Shown piece after piece: positions 34,896 through 44,862 of a stretch of DNA of 64,000 nucleotides. Positions within the stretch are counted from its first letter, which is position 1. Every line of letters begins with the position of its first letter. A model generated the notes under the pieces. It ran no database searches. It worked only from the letters and a program-made list of their open reading frames with translations, and was not told where the DNA came from. Source of the DNA: Poindextera sp035294785. GTDB lineage: Bacteria > Pseudomonadota > Alphaproteobacteria > Caulobacterales > Caulobacteraceae. Location: the NCBI GenBank assembly GCA_035294785.1, contig DATGKF010000104.1, positions 29,101 through 93,100 on the forward strand. The letters run 5' to 3'. The translations under genes and the position numbers were made by a program.

Positions 34896-36242
34896 CTATT
34901 CAGAGGCCCGGCCCTGATTGATCAGCGTGGCGACCCTGGTTGCTTCGGCCGGCGTGAAATGGCCGGAAATCTCCCCCGCCCCGCCGCTGATCTCACCGCG
35001 AATGACGTACGCCGACATCACTGCGCCGTTGACCACGACGGCCAGGCGGCCGCCGATGTTGGCGCGCGTGAGGGCCGCGAGCCGCCTGGCCCCCTCGGGC
35101 GTGAGCGTGAACCTCACGACTTGTTCGCCTTGCTCGCCGACGACGGCTCTTGCCTCAATGACCATGTCGCCGGCGATGACCGGTTGCTTGACCACCCCAC
35201 GCTCGTCCACGACCCGCATGGTGAGCCCTCGGGTCGACGGTGCGGCGACGCTGGGCGAGAGCGCTGGCGCGGACCGTTCGGCGGCTGCCGGCGTCTGCGC
35301 CCATGTGGCGGCCCCAACGGCCAGGGTGAGCAGGCCGGCGGCCGCGGTGGCGCCGAACGACGCGGCGGCCCTTGCCGCGGTCGGTTGGGTTGGAGTCATG
35401 ACGGCCTCGAGACGCATGGACAGCCTCCGCTTTCCATTGGGGATCAGCGTGCTGGCGAGCTGGGGCCTGAGACCGAGCCTGACGGCCAGGAGCAGGGTTT
35501 CGCCGTAGGCCCTGCGCTCTGAGGCGTCAGCCGCGCCGAGCACGGACTGGTCGCAGAGCAGCTCGCGCGCTTCGGCGGCCAGGATCGCCGCCCAGGTCAC
35601 GAAGGGGTTGAACCACAGCACCGCGCGAAGCAGCTCCTCCGCCAGAAGACACAGATTGTCGCCGCGACGGGCGTGGGCCTCTTCGTGCGCCAGCACCCAA
35701 TGCAGCTGCGCGGCCGTCATCTGTTCCAGCGCACGCGCCGGCAGCACGGCGACGGGATGGCGCAGGCCGATCAGGAGCGCGGAAGGAACCCGGTCGGTTG
35801 TCCGCACCGGCAGCGCGGAGGTGGCGCCCTTCAATCGCTCCGGCGCGACCGCGCGGGCCTCGCGCAGGACGCGGCGAAGCTCGAGCCACCGCCAGCCCAA
35901 GCGGCCGATGCAGGCCGCGGCGCCGATGACGTAGGCGACCAACAGGGTCGGGGCGATGCGCGCGAGCATCCACGACGATCGTGGAGCTTCGGCTGAGCGA
36001 GCCCACGAAATCACGGCCGACCCGGCCAGATGCAGCGGCGCGAGCACAGGCGTCTGAGGGTCGGCGGCGAACCCGAACCCCATGAGAATCGGCGCGAGCG
36101 CGAAAACCAGCGCGGTGGTGCAGGCCACATAACGCAGGCGGGGCGCCTTGGTGAGACCGGCCACGATCACGGCCGCGGCCAAGCCAACGCCGCCCGAAAC
36201 GAGGGTGGCTGCCAAGGCGAGGATCCATGCGGACGCGGTCAT
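34896..36242 (-). CDS. BlaR1-like M56 membrane metallopeptidase with SecD-like C-terminal domain
   Basis: 448 residues from ATG 36242, which overlaps the blaI-like stop (ATGA). N-terminal membrane helices (ILALAATLVSGGVGLAAAVI, PTLLVAYVIGAAACIGRLGW), zinc motif HEEAH at residues 186-190 inside LHWVLAHEEAHARRGDNLC, and third-ligand region EARELLCDQSVLG. After a helix near 305-325 the periplasmic C-terminus (~345-448) resembles the SecD P1 head (VVRFTLTPEGARRLAALTRA, IRGEISGGAGEISGHFTPAE) rather than a penicillin-binding sensor. Likely a sensor protease that inactivates the adjacent BlaI-type repressor; the signal is unknown. Confidence 0.88.
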   Translation of the reverse strand: MTASAWILALAATLVSGGVGLAAAVIVAGLTKAPRLRYVACTTALVFALAPILMGFGFAADPQTPVLAPLHLAGSAVISWARSAEAPRSSWMLARIAPTLLVAYVIGAAACIGRLGWRWLELRRVLREARAVAPERLKGATSALPVRTTDRVPSALLIGLRHPVAVLPARALEQMTAAQLHWVLAHEEAHARRGDNLCLLAEELLRAVLWFNPFVTWAAILAAEARELLCDQSVLGAADASERRAYGETLLLAVRLGLRPQLASTLIPNGKRRLSMRLEAVMTPTQPTAARAAASFGATAAAGLLTLAVGAATWAQTPAAAERSAPALSPSVAAPSTRGLTMRVVDERGVVKQPVIAGDMVIEARAVVGEQGEQVVRFTLTPEGARRLAALTRANIGGRLAVVVNGAVMSAYVIRGEISGGAGEISGHFTPAEATRVATLINQGRASE

Positions 36243-36613
36243 GTCTCGTCCTCCTGAGCAGCGTTGAGGACCTCTTCGAGCTCCGCCAGGTCTTCCTCGG
36301 TCAGGATCTGGCTGCCGGAGAAGGCCGAAGCGGGCAGCGCACCGTCCACTTCGAGAACGCCGCGAACCAGGCGCCGCAGCAGCGGGCCGAGCACTTCGAC
36401 TTTGCCGTGCGCCGGTCCGTAGACCACCACACCGTGAACGGATGAGCGCTTGAGCAGCCCTTTGGCGCGCATCCGCTCCAGCACCGTGCGGGTGGTTGAA
36501 AGCGCCCATCCCAGCTCCGGGGAGGCAAGATCGTGAAGCTCCCGCGCGGTCATCGGACCGGCGCGCCAGAAGCGCTTTAGGACTTGGAGCTCGGCGTCCG
36601 AAGGGGTTTCCAT
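36239..36613 (-). CDS. BlaI/MecI/CopY family transcriptional repressor
   Basis: 124 residues. Winged-helix N-terminus with LQVLKRFWRAGPMTARELHD, recognition helix LSTTRTVLERMRAKGLLKR and wing VHGVVVYG; the C-terminal dimerisation helices end in ILTEEDLAELEEVLNAAQ. It represses target promoters until cleaved by its cognate M56 protease, encoded next with a 4-nt overlap. A TACA-TT-TGTA dyad 13 nt upstream of its start is the expected operator, indicating autoregulation. Confidence 0.92.
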   Translation of the reverse strand: METPSDAELQVLKRFWRAGPMTARELHDLASPELGWALSTTRTVLERMRAKGLLKRSSVHGVVVYGPAHGKVEVLGPLLRRLVRGVLEVDGALPASAFSGSQILTEEDLAELEEVLNAAQEDET

Positions 36614-36625
36614 ACGGACGGACGT

Positions 36626-36635
36626 TACATTTGTA
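36626..36635 (-). promoter_or_regulatory. BlaI-type operator, TACATTTGTA
   Basis: TACA-N2-TGTA matches the core dyad known for BlaI/MecI operators. It lies 12 nt before the repressor ATG at 36613 within GTTACATTTGTAGC. Its nearness to the start suggests it overlaps the transcription start. Confidence 0.6.
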
Positions 36636-36753
36636 GCGCATCAGCGTCAACCGTAACGCACCGGGTCGCGGCGTCCTTCGTGAAGCGAGCGGCGCAAGCG
36701 TCTGTTACACGCTGTCGCGTCGCGGCGTAGCCGCCAACGCCGCCCCTCGGGTT

Positions 36754-36906
36754 CCTTCTCCCTCTTGGGGGAGAAGGTGGCGGCGAAGCCGACGGATGAG
36801 GGGTCGCACTCCGCTCTCGGATTAGCCTGCAGCAAGCAAATCCCCGACATCTGAGGACCCCTCATCCGCCCCGCATACGCGACTTCTCCCCCGAGAGGGA
36901 GAAGGG
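36754..36906. repeat. Paired inverted intergenic repeat (copy 2)
   Basis: Left arm: CCTTCTCCCTCTTGGGGGAG, AAGGTGGCGGCGAAGCCGAC and GGATGAGGGGTC (36754-36804). Right arm: GACCCCTCATCCGCC, then a spacer and CTTCTCCCCCGAGAGGGAGAAGG (36857-36906). Same architecture and conserved blocks (GGGAGAAGGTG, CGAAGC-GAC, GGATGAGGGG) as 16201-16379. Confidence 0.8.
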
Positions 36907-37300
36907 CGCACGAGAGCCGCCCTGCGCGTCTAGCCGGCCTCCGTCCGCCGACAGTCGCCGCTAAGCAGATCCCTGAGCGGCCGTTGGGGTGGGCGATACT
37001 CGCGCCGTCCGGACACCGCCTATCAACCCTCAGACCAGGAGCGCGCATAGTCGAAGCTGGAGCCCCGCGCGGGCTCCTCGCCCAGAGGCAAGGATGGCCG
37101 GCTCGGTCCACCCCCTCCCTCCCCCTCATCATCAACCGACGCTTGCCATCCTTTCCTCTGGGCGACGCCACTCGGGCGGCTGCTCCTTCCTCTCGCCATC
37201 ACGCCGAGGCCCGCTGGCCCGCGGCGGCGAACCCGCGTGCGGGGCCGCTAGCGGCGCCCCGAAAACGCGCTCGGGCGGGGACCGCCAAGCCCCCGCTTGG

Positions 37301-37328
37301 TTGCGGCGCAGCGGAGCTTCGTGCTATC
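37301..37328 (+). promoter_or_regulatory. Candidate promoter of the atp operon
   Basis: TTGCGG (37301-37306) and GCTATC (37323-37328), spacer 16 nt, about 130 nt before atpH. Resembles the GC-rich housekeeping promoters of Caulobacter (TTGaCg / GCTAnA). Tentative. Confidence 0.3.
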
Positions 37329-37459
37329 AGGCGCGCGGCTTCGGGCGCGGGGATTTTCAAGCCCGCGGGCCCAGGTGCTTTCTTAAGCGCATTCAAGCCT
37401 TTATCAGCCGCTCGCGGTTCGTCCGGGCGCGGTGAATTGAGAACCGGCGGATTGATCCA

Positions 37460-38014
37460 GTGGCCAACGATTCCACGGCTGGCGAGGTAGGCTCGCGCTA
37501 CGCGTCGGCCCTGTTCGATCTGGCGCGGACCGAGGGCCAGATCGGGCCGGTTGGCGCGGACCTCGCGTCCCTGAAGACGATGCTCGCCGAGGCGAAGGAT
37601 TTGCGCGCCGTTCTGGCCTCGCCGCTGTTCGATTCCGCGGCCAAGGGCCGGGTCCTGGCGGCGCTGGCCGAGCGGGCCGGCTTCACGCCGCTGACCCGCA
37701 AGTTCCTCGGCGTGCTGGCCGCCCAGCGGCGCGCCGCGGCCCTCGCCGCGGTGATCGCCGCCTACCAGAAGCTCGACGCCGACTATCGCGGCGTGGTCGC
37801 CGCGCAGGTGACGACGGCGATGGCGCTGACGCCGGCGCAGACGCGCGGGCTGACCGCCGCGCTTCGCCAGGCGCTCGGCAAAGACCCCGAGATCGACGCC
37901 CGCGTCGACCCCGCCATCCTCGGCGGGATCAAGGTGCGCGTCGGCTCGCGCCTCTACGACGCGTCGCTGAAGTCGAAGCTTGATTCCCTGAAATTCGCCC
38001 TGAAGAGAGCCTAA
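37460..38014 (+). CDS. atpH: ATP synthase F1 delta subunit
   Basis: 184 residues from GTG 37460. Delta/OSCP pattern: GSRYASALFDLARTEGQIG at the N-terminus, LTRKFLGVLAAQRRAAAL mid-protein, and the C-terminal VDPAILGGIKVRVGSRLYDA signature. Joins F1 to the peripheral stalk. First gene of atpHAGDC, five nt before atpA; Fo genes are elsewhere, as usual in alphaproteobacteria. Confidence 0.96.
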   Translation: MANDSTAGEVGSRYASALFDLARTEGQIGPVGADLASLKTMLAEAKDLRAVLASPLFDSAAKGRVLAALAERAGFTPLTRKFLGVLAAQRRAAALAAVIAAYQKLDADYRGVVAAQVTTAMALTPAQTRGLTAALRQALGKDPEIDARVDPAILGGIKVRVGSRLYDASLKSKLDSLKFALKRA

Positions 38015-38019
38015 AAAGC

Positions 38020-39555
<1,536 letters not shown>

Positions 39556-39572
39556 ACGACGAGCGCTAGAGT

Positions 39573-40445
39573 TTGGCCAGCCTCAAGGACCTCAGGAACC
39601 GCATCGCCAGCGTGAAGGCGACGCAGAAGATCACCAAGGCCATGCAGATGGTGGCCGCGGCGAAGCTGCGTCTGGCCCAGGACGCCGCCCAGGATGCGCG
39701 GCCCTACGCCCAGCGGATGGCGGCGGTGATCGCCAACCTCGCCGCCGGCGTCTCCGGCGCCGGCGCGCCGCGCCTCCTGGTCGGGACGGGCTCGGAGCAG
39801 ACGCACCTGATCGTGGTGGCGACCGCCGACCGAGGCCTCGCCGGCGGCTTCAACTCCGCCATCGTGCGGGTCGCGCGTGAGCACATCGCCAGCCTCATCG
39901 CCCACGGGCGTAACGTGAAGCTCCTGGTGGTCGGCAAGAAGGCCCGCGACCAGCTCCGCCGCCAGTACGGCGACCGCTTCGTCGGCTTTCACGAAGCCGG
40001 CGACAAGCCGACGCTCGCCGCCGCCCAGCCTGTGGCCGACGCGATTCTGGCGCTGTTCGAGGACGGCGGCTTCGACGTGGCGACGCTGTTCTTCTCGCGC
40101 TTCCGCTCCGTGGTCAGTCAGGTCCCGACCGCTCGCCAACTGATCCCGGCCGAGGTCGAGGCGGGCGCCCAGCCGATCGACCTGAAGGGCGCGGCCTACG
40201 AATACGAGCCGGACGAGGAGACCATCCTCGCCACCCTCCTGCCGCGCAACATCGTCGTTCAGGTGCTGGCCGCCATGCTGGAGAACCAGGCCGGCTTCTA
40301 CGCCGCGCAGATGGCCGCGATGGACAACGCCACCCGCAACGCCGGCGACATGATCGCCGCCCTCACGCTCGTCTATAACCGCACACGCCAGGCGCAGATC
40401 ACCAAGGAGCTGATCGAGATCATCTCCGGCGCCGACGCGCTTTGA
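39573..40445 (+). CDS. atpG: ATP synthase F1 gamma subunit
   Basis: 290 residues from TTG 39573. Coiled-coil N-terminus ASLKDLRNRIASVKATQKIT-KAMQMVAAAKL, ATADRGLAGGFNSAI, and the C-terminal AAMDNATRNAGDMIAALTL coil. The rotating central stalk. The TTG codes the conserved first Met position, 17 nt after atpA, so it is accepted despite a modest ribosome site. Confidence 0.97.
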   Translation: MASLKDLRNRIASVKATQKITKAMQMVAAAKLRLAQDAAQDARPYAQRMAAVIANLAAGVSGAGAPRLLVGTGSEQTHLIVVATADRGLAGGFNSAIVRVAREHIASLIAHGRNVKLLVVGKKARDQLRRQYGDRFVGFHEAGDKPTLAAAQPVADAILALFEDGGFDVATLFFSRFRSVVSQVPTARQLIPAEVEAGAQPIDLKGAAYEYEPDEETILATLLPRNIVVQVLAAMLENQAGFYAAQMAAMDNATRNAGDMIAALTLVYNRTRQAQITKELIEIISGADAL

Positions 40446-40533
40446 AGGATGCAGATGCCCGCCGCCGCTCCTAGACGCGCCCTGACCGCTTTGCCTGCCG
40501 CCCCTAAGTCATCCTAGAAGGACGAACGTCGCC

Positions 40534-42051
40534 ATGGCCACCGCCGCCAGGAAACCCACGACCAGCAAGGCCGCCGCGCCCGCACCGACGGCGAGCGCGA
40601 TCGCGCCCAAGGGCCGCATCACCCAGGTGATCGGCGCGGTCATCGACGTCGAGTTCGACGGCCATCTGCCGCCGATCCTGAACGCGCTGGAGACCAGCAA
40701 CATCGACCAGCGGACCGGCGAGCCGTTCCGCCTGGTGCTGGAGGTGGCGCAGCACCTCGGCGAGAGCACCGTGCGCACCATCGCCATGGACACCGCCGAG
40801 GGCCTGAAGCGCGGCCAGGAGGTGATCGACACCGGCGGCCCGATCACCGTGCCGGTCGGCCCGGCGTGCCTCGGCCGCATCATGAACGTGATCGGCGAGC
40901 CGGTGGACGAGGCCGGCCCGATTGTCTCCAACTTCCATTCCTCGATCCACCGCGACGCGCCGCCCTTCGCCGACCAGACGACGTCGAAGGAGATCCTGGT
41001 CACCGGCCTTAAGGTGATCGACCTGCTCTGCCCCTACACCAAGGGCGGCAAGATCGGCCTGATCGGCGGCGCCGGCGTCGGCAAGACCGTGACCATGCAG
41101 GAGCTGATCAACAACGTCGCGCTGAACTACGGCGGCTATTCGGTGCTCGCGGGCGTCGGCGAGCGCAGCCGCGAAGGCAACGACATGTACTACGAGATGA
41201 TCGACTCCAAGGTGAACGTGAACCCGCGCGAGAACAACGGCTCGACCGAAGGCTCCCGCTGCGCCCTGGTCTACGGGCAGATGAACGAGCCGCCGGGCGC
41301 CCGCGCCCGCGTGGCGCTGACCGGCCTCGCCCAGGCCGAGTATTTCCGCGACCAGGAGGGCAAGGACGTCCTGCTCTTCATCGACAACATCTTCCGCTTC
41401 ACCCAGGCGGGCTCCGAAGTGTCGGCGCTGCTCGGCCGCATGCCGTCGGCCGTGGGCTACCAGCCGACGCTGGCCACCGAGATGGGCAATCTGCAGGAGC
41501 GGATCACCTCGACCAACCGCGGGTCGATCACCTCGGTGCAGGCGATCTTCGTCCCCGCCGACGACCTCACCGACCCGGCGCCGGCGACGGCCTATTCGCA
41601 CCTGGACGCAACCACGATCCTCTCGCGCGACGTGTTCGCCAAGGCCATCTTCCCGGCCATCGATCCGCTGGACTCCACCTCGCGCATCCTCGACCCGCTG
41701 GTGGTCGGGGACGAGCACTATCAGGTGGCTCGCCGCACCCAGGAAATCCTTCAGCAATACAAGGCGCTGAAGGACATCATCGCCATCCTGGGCATGGACG
41801 AGCTTTCGGAAGAGGACAAGCTGATCGTCGCCCGCGCGCGCAAGATCGAGAAGTTCCTGTCCCAGCCGATGCACGTGGCCGAGGCGTTCACCAACCTGCC
41901 CGGCATCTTCGTCTCGCTGGAGGACACCATCCGCTCGTTCAAGGCGGTCTGCGACGGCGAATACGACCATCTGCCCGAGCAGGCCTTCTACAACGTCGGC
42001 ACGATCGACGATGCGGTCGCCAAGGCCGAGAAGATGGCGGCGGACGCTTAA
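40534..42051 (+). CDS. atpD: ATP synthase F1 beta subunit
   Basis: 505 residues. A 25-residue Ala/Lys/Pro N-terminal extension precedes the usual start KGRITQVIGAVIDVEFDG. P-loop GGAGVGKTVTMQELINN, GERSREGNDMYYEM, DEXX-equivalent VLLFIDNIFRFTQAGSEVSA and the AEAFTNLPGIFVS signature near the end. Catalytic subunit. Start ATG 40534 with AAGGACG upstream. Confidence 0.98.
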   Translation: MATAARKPTTSKAAAPAPTASAIAPKGRITQVIGAVIDVEFDGHLPPILNALETSNIDQRTGEPFRLVLEVAQHLGESTVRTIAMDTAEGLKRGQEVIDTGGPITVPVGPACLGRIMNVIGEPVDEAGPIVSNFHSSIHRDAPPFADQTTSKEILVTGLKVIDLLCPYTKGGKIGLIGGAGVGKTVTMQELINNVALNYGGYSVLAGVGERSREGNDMYYEMIDSKVNVNPRENNGSTEGSRCALVYGQMNEPPGARARVALTGLAQAEYFRDQEGKDVLLFIDNIFRFTQAGSEVSALLGRMPSAVGYQPTLATEMGNLQERITSTNRGSITSVQAIFVPADDLTDPAPATAYSHLDATTILSRDVFAKAIFPAIDPLDSTSRILDPLVVGDEHYQVARRTQEILQQYKALKDIIAILGMDELSEEDKLIVARARKIEKFLSQPMHVAEAFTNLPGIFVSLEDTIRSFKAVCDGEYDHLPEQAFYNVGTIDDAVAKAEKMAADA

Positions 42052-42354
42052 GTGGCGGAGAAGCTTCACTTCTCGCTGGTGTCACCGGAACGCGAGCTCT
42101 TCGCCGGCGAGGTCGACCAGGTGGACGCGCCGGGATCGGAGGGCGACTTCGGCGTCCTCCCCGGCCACGCGCCGTTCATGACCGCGCTCAAGGAAGGCTT
42201 CGTCACCGTCCACAACGACGGCCACAAGATCCACTTCGAGCTCCAGGGCGGCTTCGCCGACGTGACGCCGCAGGGCTTCACCATCCTGGCCGAGCACGCC
42301 CGCGAAGTGGTGGTCGCGACCGAGCCTCCGCTCAGGCCAACGCCTCGGCCTTGA
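42052..42354 (+). CDS. atpC: ATP synthase F1 epsilon subunit
   Basis: 100 residues from GTG 42052, directly abutting the atpD stop. Beta-sandwich pattern KLHFSLVSPERELFAGEVDQ-VDAPGSEGDFGVLPGHAPFM, LQGGFADVTPQGFTILAEHA. Only a short tail follows the sandwich, so the C-terminal inhibitory helices are largely missing, as in some alphaproteobacterial epsilons. The last 23 nt overlap the convergent hydrolase gene. Confidence 0.93.
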   Translation: MAEKLHFSLVSPERELFAGEVDQVDAPGSEGDFGVLPGHAPFMTALKEGFVTVHNDGHKIHFELQGGFADVTPQGFTILAEHAREVVVATEPPLRPTPRP

Positions 42355-43090
42355 GCCAATCGAGGGCGGCGCCGGCGACCGCCTCCCAGCCCGGCTCGGC
42401 GATCAGCCAGTGGCTCATGCCGGCCATCACCCGCGTCTCGCCGCCCAGCCGCTCGGCGGTCTGGGCCACCGTCGCCGGCGGATGGATGCGGTCGTGCTCG
42501 CCGGCCAGCGCCAGCACCGGCGCCCCGACCTGGGCGGCGGCGACCGAGGTGGTCATCATCGGATCGAGCCACCAGTTGAGCGTCTCCCACAGCGCGCGGC
42601 CGCTTTCCGGCGTCAGGCGGGCGAAGAGGGCGCGGCGCTCCGGCTCGGCGAACCGGTCGAGGCTGTAGGCGGTGGCGGAATAGTCCGGCTCGATCGCCAT
42701 CGTCCAGAACGGCCCCAGCGCATAGAGACTGACGGCGGAGACCGCCTCCTCCAGGCTCGAGCCGGCCACGCCCCAGGGCGGCGATGGAGCGATCAGCACC
42801 AGCGCGGCCACCTTCGCCCGCGCGGCCGCCAGCTGAGCGACGAGTCCGCCCATCGAGTGGCCGACCAGGATCGGCGGCGCCGGCTCGGCGGCGACCAGGG
42901 CGGCGATGTCGGCGGCGTAGTCGGCGATCGAGAGCCCTTGCGTCGCGTCGCGCGCCGAGCCGGGGCCATGTCCGCGCAGATCCGGGGCCAGCGTTCGAAA
43001 GCCCGCGCGTGTGAATGGCTCCCGGAAGCGGTCGAAGGCCCAGCCGCCGCAGAATGCGCCGTGCACGAAGATGACGCCGGGCTCGGCCAC
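42332..43090 (-). CDS. Alpha/beta hydrolase
   Basis: 252 residues. Oxyanion-region FVHGAFCGGWAFDRF, nucleophile elbow LVGHSMGGLVAQLAA (Ser), later acid-bearing strand VLALAGEHDRIHPPATV (Asp) and C-terminal His in MAGMSHWLIAEPGWE, i.e. a complete Ser-Asp-His triad. Typical of small esterases or lactone hydrolases; substrate unknown. Last gene of the leftward run starting at proA, 5 nt after rppH, convergent with atpC. Confidence 0.88.
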   Translation of the reverse strand: MAEPGVIFVHGAFCGGWAFDRFREPFTRAGFRTLAPDLRGHGPGSARDATQGLSIADYAADIAALVAAEPAPPILVGHSMGGLVAQLAAARAKVAALVLIAPSPPWGVAGSSLEEAVSAVSLYALGPFWTMAIEPDYSATAYSLDRFAEPERRALFARLTPESGRALWETLNWWLDPMMTTSVAAAQVGAPVLALAGEHDRIHPPATVAQTAERLGGETRVMAGMSHWLIAEPGWEAVAGAALDWLKAEALA

Positions 43091-43095
43091 CCCGG

Positions 43096-43563
43096 TCAGC
43101 CGAAGGCCGCGAAGGCGCGCACGACCTGCTCGTAGGCCGGCCGCTTGAAGGGAACGACGATCTCGGGCGCCTCGGCGAGCGCGCCCCAGCGCCAGGCGTC
43201 GAACTCCGGCGTGGCGTGGCGGTTCAGGTCGATCTCGCTCTCACGCCCGTCGAAGCGGAAGGCGAACCAGATCTGCTTTTGGCCCCTCCAGCCGGCCTGC
43301 GCTTTCGAGCCGCCGTGGTCGGGTGGGAAGTCGTAGGCGATCCAGTCCTCGGTGCGCCCGAGCAGCGCGATCGAGCGGGCGCCGGTCTCCTCGTCGAGCT
43401 CGCGGCGCGCGGCGTCCATCACGTCCTCGCCCTCATCGACGCCGCCTTGCGGGAACTGCCAGTTGTGCGGGCCCGGGGTCCCGGCGCGGCGGCCGTACCA
43501 GACGCGCCCGTCCGGGTGAAACAGCACGACCCCGACGTTCGGGCGGTAGAGCGAAAGATCCAC
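43096..43563 (-). CDS. rppH: RNA pyrophosphohydrolase (Nudix)
   Basis: 155 residues. RppH N-terminus YRPNVGVVLFHPDGRVWYGR, HNWQFPQGGVDEGEDVMDAA and Nudix box GGVDEGEDVMDAARRELDEE-TGA, then the conserved WIAYDFPPD and QKQIWFAFRF. Removes pyrophosphate from 5' ends of mRNA, triggering decay. Sits 17 nt after the DUF610 gene. Confidence 0.95.
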   Translation of the reverse strand: MDLSLYRPNVGVVLFHPDGRVWYGRRAGTPGPHNWQFPQGGVDEGEDVMDAARRELDEETGARSIALLGRTEDWIAYDFPPDHGGSKAQAGWRGQKQIWFAFRFDGRESEIDLNRHATPEFDAWRWGALAEAPEIVVPFKRPAYEQVVRAFAAFG

Positions 43564-43580
43564 GCCCGGACGTGTAGCGG

Positions 43581-44756
43581 CTAGCGACGCGCCGCGACAG
43601 CCGAGACGGGCGCCAGTTGCAGGCCGCGCGAGGCGAGGCTCGCCGCCCAGCGCTGCACCTCGGCCAGCGTGATCGGGTAGGCGAAGCCCGCCCCCAGCGC
43701 CTGGCCGCGCTGCACCGCCGTCGCCTCCAGCGCCTGCAGCGACTTGTCGATGGCGTCGCCGGCGAGTTCGTCGTCGATCACCCGGTCGGCCGAGGCGCGC
43801 GGGATGCCGCCGCCGCGGCGCGCCGCCGACCCGTCGTCGACGAAGGCGAGACCGCGCTGCTTCAGGTCGGCGGAGAAGGCGGCCATGGCCGCATCCGATG
43901 TCACGAACTTCGAACCCAGATAGTTGGTCACGCCGACATAGCCGGTGGCGCGGGACAACAGCCAGTCGAGGTGCTGGGTCAGGTCGGCGGGCTTCGACGT
44001 GGTCAGGAGCGTGTAGGGGCCGGGGTCGTTGTTCGGGTAGTCGTTCGGCTCCATCGGCGCTTCCAGCAGCACCTCGTGGCCGTTGGCGCGGGCAAGGTCG
44101 ATCCAGCCCTGCAACCCGTCCGAATAGGGCACGAACGAGAGAGTCACCTCGGGCGGCAGCTGCTCGATGGCCTGGCGCGTCTCTTTCGCGTTCAGGCCGA
44201 GCCCGCCGATGATGATCGCGACCTTCGGTTTGCCGTTCGACTGGAACGGCCTCGCATAGGCCGAGAACGGCGTGCGTCCGTCCGCGGCGATGATGGGCAG
44301 AAGGCCGCCGCCGGGGCCGGCCGCCGTCAGGCCGGCGATGGGCGATGGCGTGAGCGCCGCGTGGTCGACCTGCGGCGGTTCGGCCGGGCCGTCGGGGAAG
44401 CTGATCACCGCCTGGCCGGCGACCGGCGGGCTGTTCGCATCGCTGGGCGGCGGGCTGGCGTAGAGCTGCACCGTGTCGGTGGTGACCGGGGCCTGTGCGG
44501 AGTCTGGGGCCAGCGCCTCGCGCCAGCCCGGCGGCGGGGCGGGCGCGCCCGGCGCGGAAAGCGCGATGCGCACCAACGGCGCGCCGGCGTGCGGGTCGGC
44601 CGCGGCCAGCAGCGCCGTCGCCGCCGCCGTGACGAAGAGGCCGGCCGCGGCGCCGGCCGCCAGCGCCGGCCGGCGCGCCGCGAGGGCCGCCAGCGCCCTG
44701 GGCGAGAAGCCTTTCGGCTCCAGCTCGGCGGTTTTTTCCGGACGTTTTGCGAACAT
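43581..44756 (-). CDS. Divergent polysaccharide deacetylase family protein (DUF610)
   Basis: 391 residues: a cytoplasmic/basic N-terminus, one membrane helix (ALAAGAAAGLFVTAAATALL, ~32-52), a Pro-rich linker, then the DUF610/YibQ deacetylase-like domain: KPKVAIIIGGLGLNAKETRQ, EVTLSFVPYSDGLQGWIDLA, GHEVLLEAPMEPNDYPNNDP, FVDDGSAARR. The family is related to NodB deacetylases and is regularly encoded with ctpA and envC in alphaproteobacteria, pointing to an envelope role. Activity unproven. Confidence 0.88.
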   Translation of the reverse strand: MFAKRPEKTAELEPKGFSPRALAALAARRPALAAGAAAGLFVTAAATALLAAADPHAGAPLVRIALSAPGAPAPPPGWREALAPDSAQAPVTTDTVQLYASPPPSDANSPPVAGQAVISFPDGPAEPPQVDHAALTPSPIAGLTAAGPGGGLLPIIAADGRTPFSAYARPFQSNGKPKVAIIIGGLGLNAKETRQAIEQLPPEVTLSFVPYSDGLQGWIDLARANGHEVLLEAPMEPNDYPNNDPGPYTLLTTSKPADLTQHLDWLLSRATGYVGVTNYLGSKFVTSDAAMAAFSADLKQRGLAFVDDGSAARRGGGIPRASADRVIDDELAGDAIDKSLQALEATAVQRGQALGAGFAYPITLAEVQRWAASLASRGLQLAPVSAVAARR

Positions 44757-44862
44757 CGGCCTTCGAAGCGTTGGGGCGCGAACGGGCGAGCGCTCGCCGC
44801 TCGCGCCTTCACCGCTGAAGGTCGGTCGGTATGGTTAAGAAAGCGCCAATGTCGCCCCGGTG

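Larger units (their letters stand above)
36636..37459. other. Long intergenic region upstream of atpH (824 nt)
   Basis: No convincing gene. It contains the upstream part of the BlaI promoter, repeat copy 2 (36754-36906) and, in its last 160 nt, the presumed atp promoter. Several open frames run through 36980-37490, but they are low-complexity Arg/Pro/Ala frames typical of GC-rich noncoding sequence. Confidence 0.55.

Noticed and set aside
36980..37490. Open frames upstream of atpH (148-168 codons)
   Set aside because: Arg/Pro/Ala-rich, overlapping each other in different frames, no motif; they cover the presumed atp promoter.
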